A stretch of DNA of 7,542 nucleotides. It comes from JADCCX01 sp031373545. GTDB taxonomy: Bacteria; Pseudomonadota; Alphaproteobacteria; Rhizobiales; Beijerinckiaceae. Every line of letters begins with the position of its first letter. Position 1 is the stretch's first letter. The position numbers and the translations under genes are program-made. This document shows, piece after piece, positions 1 to 6,666 of the stretch. The stretch is taken from assembly GCA_031373545.1 (NCBI GenBank), contig JANMMT010000038.1, forward strand, positions 1 through 7,542, given 5' to 3'. The notes beneath the pieces were generated by a model, which ran no database searches, was not told the origin of the DNA, and saw only the letters and a list, made by a program, of their open reading frames with translations.

Positions 1-1
1 A

Positions 2-2710
2 TTCCGCAAGGAGTGCCGGGACTTCGCGGCCCATTGGCTCAACGTGCAGCGCGAGGAGTTCAAGCGCCTCGGCGTGACGGGGGATTGGGACCATCCGTAT
101 TCCACCATGGCGTTCCCTGCCGAAGCGCAGATTGCCCGCGAGATCATGCAGTTTGCCATGACGGACCAGCTCTACCGGGGCTCCAAGCCCGTGATGTGGA
201 GCGTGGTGGAGAAAACGAGCCTCGCGGAAGCCGAGATCGAGTATCAGGATTATCAGTCGGATATGGTCTGGGTGGCGTTTCCGGTGAGGAGTGCTGCCGG
301 TGCAAGCGCAAGAAACCCAGCTGAACTCATGTCAGCATCAATTGTAATCTGGACAACAACTCCTTGGACTCTGCCGGGCAACCGGGCCATCAGCTACAGC
401 CGCAAAATCAGTTATGGCCTTTATGAGGTGACTGCTGCCGAGCGTGATTTTGGCCCACAGGCCGGTGCGAAGTTCGTTGTTGCTGACAAGCTTTACGAGA
501 CTGTGTTCGGCCAAGCCAAGTTGACGGTAAAGCGCCTCACAGACGTGTCAGCGGACATGCTTGCTGGCCTCACCTGCGCCCACCCGCTCGCAGGGCTCCC
601 CATCCCTCCCCCCGGAGGGGAGGGTGGCAGCGAAGCTGCCGGGAGGGGGGGTATGGCACAAAGCGTTGCAGGCCCCCCTCCCGGTTCACTGCGTGAACCA
701 CCCTCCCCGCAGGGGGGAGGGATGAGCGCGTACACCTTCAACGTGCCTCTCCTCGATGGCGACCACGTCACCGATGACGCAGGAACAGGCTTCGTGCACA
801 CCGCCCCCGGCCATGGCCGCGAGGACTTCGACATCTGGACGGCCGCCGTCACGCAGCAGATGTTGCGCACGCGGGGAATTGACCCGAAAATTCCCTTCAC
901 CGTGGACGACAACAGCTTCTACACAGCTGAAGCCCCCGGCTTTGAGGGCCGCCGCGTCATCAAGGACAATGGCGACAAGGGCGACGCCAACGAGGCCGTG
1001 ATCAAGGCGCTGATCGACGCGGGCAACCTGGTGGCGCGCGGCCGCCTCAAGCACCAGTATCCCCATTCGTGGCGCTCGAAAAAGCCCGTGATCTTCCGCA
1101 ACACGCCGCAGTGGTTCATCCACATGGACCAGAAAACACCGTCACTTGGTGGGCGCACCTTGCGCGAAGTGTCGCTCGCATCGATACGCGAGACGCAGTG
1201 GGTGCCGGCTTCCGGCGAAAACCGCATCACGGGCATGATCGAAGCCAAGCCTGATTGGGTGGTGTCACGCCAGCGCGCCTGGGGCGTGCCCATCACCGTG
1301 TTTGTCCATAAGGCGAGCGGCGCAGTGCTGAAGGACGAGGCGGTCAACACGCGCATTGCCGACGCATTCGAGAAAGAGGGGGGCGACGCATGGTTCGCGG
1401 AGGGGGCTGCGCGGCGCTTTCTGGAGCTCGACTATGATCCGGCGGACTATGAAAAGGTCAATGACGTGCTCGATGTCTGGTTCGATTCGGGCTCCACGCA
1501 TTCCTACGTGCTGGGGGACGCGAAGAATTTTCCGGGCCTCGCGGGCATCAGACGAAAACCCACCGGCGGGGCGGACCGCGTGATGTATCTGGAAGGGTCG
1601 GACCAGCACCGGGGGTGGTTCCATTCCTCTTTGATCGAGAGTTCCGGCACGCGCGGGCATGCGCCCTATGACATCGTGCTGACCCATGGCTTCGTGCTGG
1701 ACGAGAAGGGCCAGAAGATGTCGAAATCGCTTGGCAACGTGGTCGCGCCGCAGGATGTCATCAAGAATTCCGGTGCGGATATCCTGCGCCTGTGGGTGGC
1801 GGCGTCGGACTATTCCGACGACCTGCGCGTCGGGCCCGAAATTCTGAAGACCTTCATCGAGACCTACCGCAAGCTGCGCAATTCCATCCGCTGGATGCTG
1901 GGCGCGCTGGCGCATTTTCAATCCGGCGACCGCGTGGCGGTTCAGGACATGCCAGAGCTGGAGCGGCTGATGCTGCACCGGCTGGCTGAGTTGGATGAGA
2001 TCGTGCGGAATGCCTATGTGACCTATGATTACAAAAGGGTCGTGTCGGTGCTTTCGGCTTTCATGAACACGGAGCTGTCCGCGTTCTATTTCGACATCCG
2101 CAAGGACGCGCTCTATTGCGAAGCGCCCTCCAGCACCAAGCGCAAGGCCGCGCTGACGGTCGTGGATATGCTTTGCGATGCGCTGCTGAAATGGCTTGCG
2201 CCCATTCTCGTCTACACGGCGGATGAGGCTTGGGCAGCGTATCGACCCGAGGAAACCGATTGCATCCATCTCCTTGGGTTTGCGGAGGGGCTTGGTGCCT
2301 ACCGCGACGATGCGCTGGCCACGAAATGGGAAACCGTGCGCGCTGTGCGTGCAGTGATCACGGGGGCGCTCGAAATCCAGCGCGCGGCCAAGGTGATCGG
2401 CTCGTCGCTGGAGGCCGCGCCGATTGTACACATCTGTGACCCCGCGATCTGGATGGCGTCGCAAGGGGTGGATATGGCGGAAGTATCGATCACGTCTGGC
2501 ATCACGCTGAGCAGCGCGGCTGCTCCCGAGGGCGCGTTCACCCTGGACAGTGTTAAGGGTGTCGCGGTGGTGTTCGCCCAATCCGAGGGGCGCAAATGCG
2601 CGCGCTCCTGGCGTTACACCGATGATGTTGGCAGCGATGCGGCATGGCCCGATGTCTCGGCGCGCGATGCGGCGGCCTTGCGTGAATTGCAGGCGTTGGG
2701 GCTTTTATGA
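2..2710 (+). CDS. ileS: Isoleucyl-tRNA synthetase, 5'-truncated by the window edge
   Basis: Class I aminoacyl-tRNA synthetase that charges tRNA-Ile with isoleucine in the cytoplasm and edits mischarged valine. The frame is open from base 2 and gives 902 visible residues; by comparison with E. coli IleS roughly the first 115-145 residues, including the HIGH signature, lie outside the window. Visible landmarks, numbered from the first visible codon: an IleS-typical RLGVTGDW block near residues 23-30; the editing-domain Thr-rich motif WTTTPWTLPGNRAI from residue 117 (nt 350); the second editing block GTGFVHTAPGHGREDF, with its conserved Asp codon at nt 824-826; the synthetase-core blocks DVWFDSGSTHS and YLEGSDQHRGWFHSSL; KMSKS at nt 1715-1729; and an anticodon-binding C-terminal half. 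Between the two editing motifs lies an in-frame palindromic insertion (residues about 200-241) absent from ordinary IleS. The C-terminal zinc knuckle is degenerate (KCARSW, then DVSARD instead of two Cys pairs). The gene overlaps lspA by ATGA, implying co-transcription and translational coupling. Confidence 0.97.
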   Translation, partial: FRKECRDFAAHWLNVQREEFKRLGVTGDWDHPYSTMAFPAEAQIAREIMQFAMTDQLYRGSKPVMWSVVEKTSLAEAEIEYQDYQSDMVWVAFPVRSAAGASARNPAELMSASIVIWTTTPWTLPGNRAISYSRKISYGLYEVTAAERDFGPQAGAKFVVADKLYETVFGQAKLTVKRLTDVSADMLAGLTCAHPLAGLPIPPPGGEGGSEAAGRGGMAQSVAGPPPGSLREPPSPQGGGMSAYTFNVPLLDGDHVTDDAGTGFVHTAPGHGREDFDIWTAAVTQQMLRTRGIDPKIPFTVDDNSFYTAEAPGFEGRRVIKDNGDKGDANEAVIKALIDAGNLVARGRLKHQYPHSWRSKKPVIFRNTPQWFIHMDQKTPSLGGRTLREVSLASIRETQWVPASGENRITGMIEAKPDWVVSRQRAWGVPITVFVHKASGAVLKDEAVNTRIADAFEKEGGDAWFAEGAARRFLELDYDPADYEKVNDVLDVWFDSGSTHSYVLGDAKNFPGLAGIRRKPTGGADRVMYLEGSDQHRGWFHSSLIESSGTRGHAPYDIVLTHGFVLDEKGQKMSKSLGNVVAPQDVIKNSGADILRLWVAASDYSDDLRVGPEILKTFIETYRKLRNSIRWMLGALAHFQSGDRVAVQDMPELERLMLHRLAELDEIVRNAYVTYDYKRVVSVLSAFMNTELSAFYFDIRKDALYCEAPSSTKRKAALTVVDMLCDALLKWLAPILVYTADEAWAAYRPEETDCIHLLGFAEGLGAYRDDALATKWETVRAVRAVITGALEIQRAAKVIGSSLEAAPIVHICDPAIWMASQGVDMAEVSITSGITLSSAAAPEGAFTLDSVKGVAVVFAQSEGRKCARSWRYTDDVGSDAAWPDVSARDAAALRELQALGLL
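601..724. repeat. Palindromic repeat element inserted in frame in ileS
   Basis: A 124-bp imperfect palindrome made of three pairing blocks: 601-613 with 712-724 (13 bp), 617-627 with 698-708 (11 bp) and 641-650 with 673-682 (10 bp, extendable to 12). Each arm also holds its own hairpin: GGCAGC-GAA-GCTGCC at 626-640, and GGTTCAC-TGC-GTGAACC at 683-699. A 22-nt unpaired centre (651-672) separates the arms. The element is read through in the ileS frame without a stop and encodes a Gly/Pro/Ser-rich peptide. The two flanks join as HPLAGL...YTFNVPLLDGDHV, which is how the unmodified gene would be expected to read, so the extra DNA is close to 126 nt (42 codons). The architecture recalls Rickettsia palindromic elements and other alphaproteobacterial palindromic repeats. 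No second copy occurs in the window, so family membership is inferred. Confidence 0.85.
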
Positions 2711-3207
2711 TCGCCGACATGTCCCCTTCGCGCCGCATTTTCATCATCGTCTTGCTGGCTGTGTTCCTGTCGGATCAGGCCAGCAAGCTCTGGCTGTTCT
2801 TCGTCGTCGACATCGCGGCGCGCCAACCCATCGAGGTGACATCGTTCTTCAACCTCGTGCTGGTCTGGAATCGGGGCATTTCCTACGGGCTGTTTCAGCA
2901 GAGCACGGACTTCGGACGCTGGGCACTGATGGCTTTCAAGCTTATGGCGGGGGTTGGGCTGACGATCTGGGCGTGGCGCAGCCACGAACCGCGGCTGAAC
3001 ACCGGCCTTGCCTTGATCGCGGGCGGGGCTTTCGGCAATGCGGTGGACCGCGCGCTTTATGGCGCCGTGCTGGATTTCGCCCATTTCTTCTGGGGCAACT
3101 TCTCGTGGTATGTCTTCAACATCGCCGATGCAGCCATCGTTGTCGGCGTGGCGGTTCTGCTGTATGACAGCTTTAGATCAAACCCGTCTGTCGCACAAAA
3201 GCCGTGA
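2707..3207 (+). CDS. lspA: Lipoprotein signal peptidase (signal peptidase II)
   Basis: Inner-membrane aspartic peptidase that removes the signal peptide from diacylglyceryl-modified prolipoproteins just before the lipid-bearing Cys. The product is 166 residues, the normal family length, with four apparent membrane helices near residues 9-33, 70-90, 97-113 and 136-154. Conserved family positions are present: SDQASK with Asp23, WNRGISYG with Asn55, and the two catalytic aspartates in GGAFGNAVDR (Asp114) and FNIADAAI (Asp141). The ATG overlaps the ileS stop as ATGA, the classic ileS-lspA arrangement of proteobacteria, and only a weak G-rich stretch precedes it, so translation is probably coupled to ileS. 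No sign of damage. Identification is secure from the motifs and the neighbour. Confidence 0.97.
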   Translation: MIADMSPSRRIFIIVLLAVFLSDQASKLWLFFVVDIAARQPIEVTSFFNLVLVWNRGISYGLFQQSTDFGRWALMAFKLMAGVGLTIWAWRSHEPRLNTGLALIAGGAFGNAVDRALYGAVLDFAHFFWGNFSWYVFNIADAAIVVGVAVLLYDSFRSNPSVAQKP

Positions 3208-3235
3208 TTGCGGGGCTGAGAATGGCCCTTGCGGT

Positions 3236-3240
3236 GGGAG
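3236..3240 (+). promoter_or_regulatory. Ribosome binding site for the DUF3035/BamF-like gene
   Basis: GGGAG lies 8 nt before the ATG at 3249 and decides that start. Two in-frame alternatives, GTG at 3204 (overlapping the lspA stop as GTGA) and ATG at 3222, have poorer upstream sequences and would put an unusually long n-region before the signal peptide. Confidence 0.6.
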
Positions 3241-3248
3241 TTCACACG

Positions 3249-3944
3249 ATGAAGACACGTCATTCGCCAATGCTTAAATTGCCAATGCTTGCCGTTGCCC
3301 TGTGCGGGTTTGCTGTCTTGCCTGCGCCCGCGCACGCCCAGGGCTTGCTGGACATCGGCAAGGTCATTCTGGGTATCCCAACGGCCGAGAAGGATCCGAT
3401 CGACTACAAGGAACGCGCGCCACTGGTGGTTCCCCCCAACCAGAATTTGCGTCCCCCCGTGGACAATGGCGATCCTGCCCAGCGTCGCGCCAACTGGCCT
3501 CAGGACCCCGACGTGATGGCACGCCGCAAGGCAGCGGACGATGCGCGCAAGCCTGTCATGGTCGACGCCATCACGGGTCGTGACGGAACAGTTGGCCGCC
3601 GCATGACGATGGACGAGATTCGCGCGGGCCGTGTGGCTGGCGCCGAGGTGCCGCGTGTTCCCCAGCGCCCGATGTGGGATGATCGCGACATGCACAACAC
3701 CTACGGCGGCGTGACCACGATCAACGAAATGGACAAGCTTTCCGCCGCGCAGCTTGCTGCCAACAAGGCAGGCAACAAGGATGCACGCGCGGAACCGCAG
3801 CGCGAGTTTCTGACGGACCCGCCGGCCGGCCTGCGCCAGCCCTCGGACCGGGCAGCTTTCCGGTCTACCCGCGAAGGCAGCTTGGGCAACACCGAGATGC
3901 CAAGCCCGATGGACATCTACAAGGAAGGCGCCAACACCCGGTGA
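3249..3944 (+). CDS. DUF3035 / BamF-like exported protein
   Basis: A 231-residue secreted protein. It starts with a Sec signal peptide: basic n-region MKTRHSPMLK, a hydrophobic core of about 16 residues, then a signal peptidase I site APAHA before QGLL. The mature N-terminus carries the hallmark of the alphaproteobacterial DUF3035 family, RAPLVVPPNQNLRPP preceded by an acidic DPIDY, followed by a hydrophilic, Ala/Arg-rich, probably largely disordered tail. DUF3035 corresponds, as I recall, to BamF, an accessory subunit of the beta-barrel assembly machinery in alphaproteobacteria such as Caulobacter, normally an outer-membrane lipoprotein. Here no lipobox is visible: the only Cys, in VALCGF, has Leu at -1. 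It lies 41 nt after lspA and before a terminator, so it is probably the last gene of the ileS transcript. The family call rests on one motif plus gene order; BAM function is inferred. Confidence 0.75.
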   Translation: MKTRHSPMLKLPMLAVALCGFAVLPAPAHAQGLLDIGKVILGIPTAEKDPIDYKERAPLVVPPNQNLRPPVDNGDPAQRRANWPQDPDVMARRKAADDARKPVMVDAITGRDGTVGRRMTMDEIRAGRVAGAEVPRVPQRPMWDDRDMHNTYGGVTTINEMDKLSAAQLAANKAGNKDARAEPQREFLTDPPAGLRQPSDRAAFRSTREGSLGNTEMPSPMDIYKEGANTR

Positions 3945-4002
3945 GCGCATACGCTTGCCTGATCCGTCGTTGATTACATCGCGCACACAGCGCCAAAATA
4001 TT

Positions 4003-4037
4003 AAACCCGCGGGAGCCTCTGGTGCTCGCGGGTTTTT
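4003..4037 (+). terminator. Rho-independent terminator after the ileS-lspA-BamF-like unit
   Basis: AAACCCGCG (4003-4011) pairs with CGCGGGTTT (4027-4035), and the stem continues through AGC/GCT after a two-G bulge; the short apical loop is CTCTGGT. The descending arm runs into five T residues (4033-4037). It lies 58 nt after the preceding stop codon and 43 nt before the next gene, so it separates the two plus-strand units. A promoter for the M16 pair should lie close by, but I could not identify a convincing one. Confidence 0.85.
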
Positions 4038-4067
4038 CTATCCATATCACCCGTAGTGAACACAGCC

Positions 4068-4072
4068 AGAGG
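4068..4072 (+). promoter_or_regulatory. Ribosome binding site for the first M16 peptidase gene
   Basis: AGAGG lies 8 nt before the ATG at 4081. An in-frame TGA at 4057-4059 rules out a start far enough upstream to add a signal peptide, so the 4081 start and the absence of an export signal go together. Confidence 0.5.
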
Positions 4073-4080
4073 CCGAAGGC

Positions 4081-5367
4081 ATGACTGAAACCACATCGAA
4101 ACAGCCGGACATTTCCAGTTTCAAGCTGGCGAACGGCATGGAAGTGGTGGTCATACCCGATCACCGGGCTCCCGTGGCCACGCACATGGTGTGGTATCGC
4201 AACGGCTCGGCGGATGATCCACCCGGCAAATCCGGCATCGCCCATTTTCTCGAACACCTCATGTTCAAGGGCACGGAGAAGCACGCGAAGGGTGATTTTT
4301 CCAACATGGTCTCGGAGTTGGGCGGGCAGGAGAACGCCTTCACCTCCTATGATTACACCGCTTACTATCAGCGCGTGCCGCGTGAGCATCTGGGGACGAT
4401 GATGGCCTATGAGGCCGACCGGATGAGCAATCTCGTGCTGAAGGATGAGGATGTGATTCCCGAGCGCGATGTGGTGCTGGAAGAGCGCCGCATGCGCACG
4501 GACAGCAATCCGCAGGCGCAGCTGCAGGAAAGTGTGGATGCAACGCTCTACGTGCATCACCCTTATGGCAATCCGATCATCGGCTGGAATCACGAGATCG
4601 AGGGGTTGAACCGCGAGGATGCGCTTGCGTATTACCGACGCTTTTACACGCCCGAGAATGCGATCCTCGTGATTTCGGGTGATGTGACACCTGATGCGAT
4701 CAAGGTGTTGGCCGACCAAAGCTATGGAACGATCCCCGCGCGCGGCGCGGCCCCCACGCGCGAGCGTCGGCTGGAGCCACCAATCCCCGCCGCCCGCCGG
4801 GTGGAGCTTGCAGATCCCAAGGTCGAGCAGCCGAGCCTGCAGCGCTTCTGGCTTGTGCCCAATTACCGACTCGCGGAGGGCAACACGGCCTACGCGCTCG
4901 AGGTGCTTGCCCATATGCTGGGGGGAGGGCAGACCAGCCGTCTCTACAAGGCCCTGGTGCAGGAGCAGGAAATCGCCACCTCCGCAGGCGCGTGGTATTG
5001 GGGCGATGCGCTCGATCAATCACGCTTTGCTGTCTATGCCTCGCCGCGCGATGGGGTGTCGCTGGATCAATTGGCCAAGGCGATTGAATGCGTCATCGCG
5101 TCCTTCGCAAATGGCATTGCGGACCGCGAACTGGCGCGTTGCAAGACACGTCTCATTGCCGATGTCGTGTATGCGCAGGACAGCCAGACATCTCTGGCCC
5201 GCATGTACGGGTCGGCGCTCGCCATCGGCAACAGCATCGAGGATGTGCAGTCCTGGCCCGCGAAAATCGATGCCGTGACCATCGAAGATGTGCAAAAAGC
5301 CGCGTCTGCCTGGCTTTCACCGCGCCGGGCTGTGACAGGATATCTCCTGAAGGAAGATGCAGCATGA
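4081..5367 (+). CDS. M16 family zinc metallopeptidase, catalytic subunit
   Basis: A 428-residue M16B-type peptidase, related to mitochondrial processing peptidase beta. The inverted zinc motif HFLEH spans residues 55-59: His55 and His59 are zinc ligands and Glu58 the catalytic base. The distal ligand is Glu135 in VVLEERRM, at the spacing expected for HxxEH-x(~75)-E. The N-terminal domain also has GGQENAFTSYDYTAYY and the HPYGNPIIGW region; the C-terminal domain has HMLGGGQTSRLY. That domain lacks the Arg/Tyr pair that clamps the substrate in M16 enzymes (it reads LVQEQEIATSAGA there), while the next gene has it, so the two probably work as a heterodimer. No signal peptide is seen: the protein begins MTETTSKQPD and an in-frame stop blocks an upstream start, so it looks cytoplasmic as annotated, unlike many exported relatives. 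It overlaps the next gene by ATGA. The natural substrate is unknown. Confidence 0.93.
   Translation: MTETTSKQPDISSFKLANGMEVVVIPDHRAPVATHMVWYRNGSADDPPGKSGIAHFLEHLMFKGTEKHAKGDFSNMVSELGGQENAFTSYDYTAYYQRVPREHLGTMMAYEADRMSNLVLKDEDVIPERDVVLEERRMRTDSNPQAQLQESVDATLYVHHPYGNPIIGWNHEIEGLNREDALAYYRRFYTPENAILVISGDVTPDAIKVLADQSYGTIPARGAAPTRERRLEPPIPAARRVELADPKVEQPSLQRFWLVPNYRLAEGNTAYALEVLAHMLGGGQTSRLYKALVQEQEIATSAGAWYWGDALDQSRFAVYASPRDGVSLDQLAKAIECVIASFANGIADRELARCKTRLIADVVYAQDSQTSLARMYGSALAIGNSIEDVQSWPAKIDAVTIEDVQKAASAWLSPRRAVTGYLLKEDAA
5350..5356 (+). promoter_or_regulatory. Ribosome binding site for the second M16 gene
   Basis: AAGGAAG within the end of the first M16 gene, 7 nt before the ATG at 5364. 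It supports the ATGA-overlap start over the earlier in-frame candidates, which would extend into the body of the first gene. Confidence 0.65.
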
Positions 5368-6653
5368 GCGCGCTGAAGGACATCCAAACCGGCGCCGAGG
5401 CGTCCTCATCCTCGCAAATCCAGCGCGTCATCTCGCCCGGTGGCATCGAGGCCTGGCTGGTGGAAGAATACACCGTTCCGCTGATCGCGGTGGATTGTTC
5501 GTTCGCGGGCGGCAGTGCACAGGATGGCCCGGGTCGCTCCGGGCTAGGCATGTTGCTGCGTGGCCTTCTCGACAGCGGCGCGGGTGAATACGATTATGCG
5601 GCCTTTCAGGAAGCTCTTGATGAGCATGCCGTTGAATTGTCATTCGGAATCGAGAATGACAGTCTGACCGCTGACCTCAAGACACTCGTGCGTCATCAGG
5701 ACAAGGCATTCGATCTGCTCAGGCTGGCCCTGACGCAGCCCCGCTTCGAGCAAGCCGATGTCGACCGGGCCCGTGCACAGCTGATCGCCATGATCAGGCG
5801 GCAATCCAAGAAGCCCGACACGCTTGCCTCGGAGCGCTGGTTCAAGCTTGCCTTTGGTGCGCATCCCTATGCCTCCAAACGCGCGGGCGATATCGCGGCG
5901 CTCGAAGCGCTCACCCGGGATCAGATTGTCTCGCATGCCCGCGCGATCATGGCCCGCGACAACCTGAAGATTTCCGTTGTCGGTGCGATCGATGCCAAAA
6001 CCCTGGCCGGCGTGCTGGACCGCGTGTTCGGCGGGTTGCCGGCACATGCCATGCTTCTCGATGTGCCTTCGGTTGCCCCGCAGGGGCTGGGAGCGACGGA
6101 ACTGATTGATCTTGATATTCCCCAATCCACACTGTGCTTTGGCATGGGCGGCCTGTTGCGCAAGGACGATGATTTCATCGCTGCGAGCGTGATGAACCAT
6201 GTGCTGGGCGGGGGGTCCTTCACGTCGCGCATCTGGCAGGAGGTGCGTGAGAAGCGTGGCCTTGCCTACTCGGTTCATCTGAACCTTTATCCTTACGAGC
6301 GGACCGGGATTTTCTATGGCGGCACGGCCACCAAGAACGAACGGGCGAAAGAGGCACTGGATGTCATTCGCGACGAAATCGCCAAGATGGCAGCGACCGG
6401 GCCCACCGAGGATGAACTCGACAAGGCCAAGCGTTACCTGGTCGGCTCCTATGCGCTGCGCTTCGACACCTCATCCAAGATCGCGTCGAACCTGACGATG
6501 CTGCAGGTGGAAGACCTGGGCATTGATTACACCGCGCGGCGGAACGGGATGGTCGAGGCTGTCGGGCAGGCCGATGCGCGGCGCGCGGCCGCCCGGTTGT
6601 TGGGCGATGGTCAGATGCTGGTGACAGCTGCCGGACGACCGAGCGGGTTCTGA
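5364..6653 (+). CDS. M16 family peptidase-like protein, non-catalytic partner subunit
   Basis: A 429-residue M16 homologue whose zinc site is gone. The segment aligned with GIAHFLEHL of its neighbour reads GLGMLLRGL (residues 60-68), so both His and the catalytic Glu are replaced by Met63, Gly67 and Arg66. The C-terminal domain is well kept, with VLGGGSFTSRIW (280-291) and REKRGLAYSV, whose Arg298 and Tyr302 are the pair that M16 enzymes use to bind the substrate backbone. This matches known two-gene M16B systems such as Sphingomonas SPH2681/SPH2682, in which one subunit carries zinc and the other carries Arg/Tyr. The start at 5364 overlaps the catalytic subunit's stop (ATGA), which favours equimolar synthesis. 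No signal peptide or membrane segment is seen. The reading frame extends further upstream, but only as out-of-frame overlap with the first gene. It ends 13 nt from a convergent gene. Confidence 0.93.
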   Translation: MSALKDIQTGAEASSSSQIQRVISPGGIEAWLVEEYTVPLIAVDCSFAGGSAQDGPGRSGLGMLLRGLLDSGAGEYDYAAFQEALDEHAVELSFGIENDSLTADLKTLVRHQDKAFDLLRLALTQPRFEQADVDRARAQLIAMIRRQSKKPDTLASERWFKLAFGAHPYASKRAGDIAALEALTRDQIVSHARAIMARDNLKISVVGAIDAKTLAGVLDRVFGGLPAHAMLLDVPSVAPQGLGATELIDLDIPQSTLCFGMGGLLRKDDDFIAASVMNHVLGGGSFTSRIWQEVREKRGLAYSVHLNLYPYERTGIFYGGTATKNERAKEALDVIRDEIAKMAATGPTEDELDKAKRYLVGSYALRFDTSSKIASNLTMLQVEDLGIDYTARRNGMVEAVGQADARRAAARLLGDGQMLVTAAGRPSGF

Positions 6654-6666
6654 CACCCCTGTGTGT

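Noticed and set aside
601..724. Palindrome as an internal transcription terminator, or as an intergenic repeat with ileS split in two
   Set aside because: No T-tract follows either arm, and the ileS frame runs through without stop or frameshift into fully conserved editing and synthetase motifs, so one intact gene is the simpler reading.
1265..2581. Long open frame (438 codons) antisense to ileS
   Set aside because: It is fully opposite a well-identified gene, shows no recognisable domain and has an Arg/His-rich composition typical of antisense frames in GC-rich DNA.
3970..4002. TTGATT followed by AATATT as a promoter for the M16 pair
   Set aside because: The spacing is about 21 nt, the -10 match is poor, and it lies upstream of the strong terminator, so it would be read into that terminator.
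3865..5019. Long open frame (384 codons) antisense to the BamF-like gene end, the terminator and the first M16 gene
   Set aside because: It crosses the intergenic terminator and opposes a protease with intact catalytic motifs; no domain is recognisable in it.
5088..5363. Longer start for the second M16 protein
   Set aside because: The extension would overlap the first M16 gene out of frame for over 270 nt and does not resemble the family; the ATG at 5364 has a good ribosome binding site and the usual M16 N-terminus.
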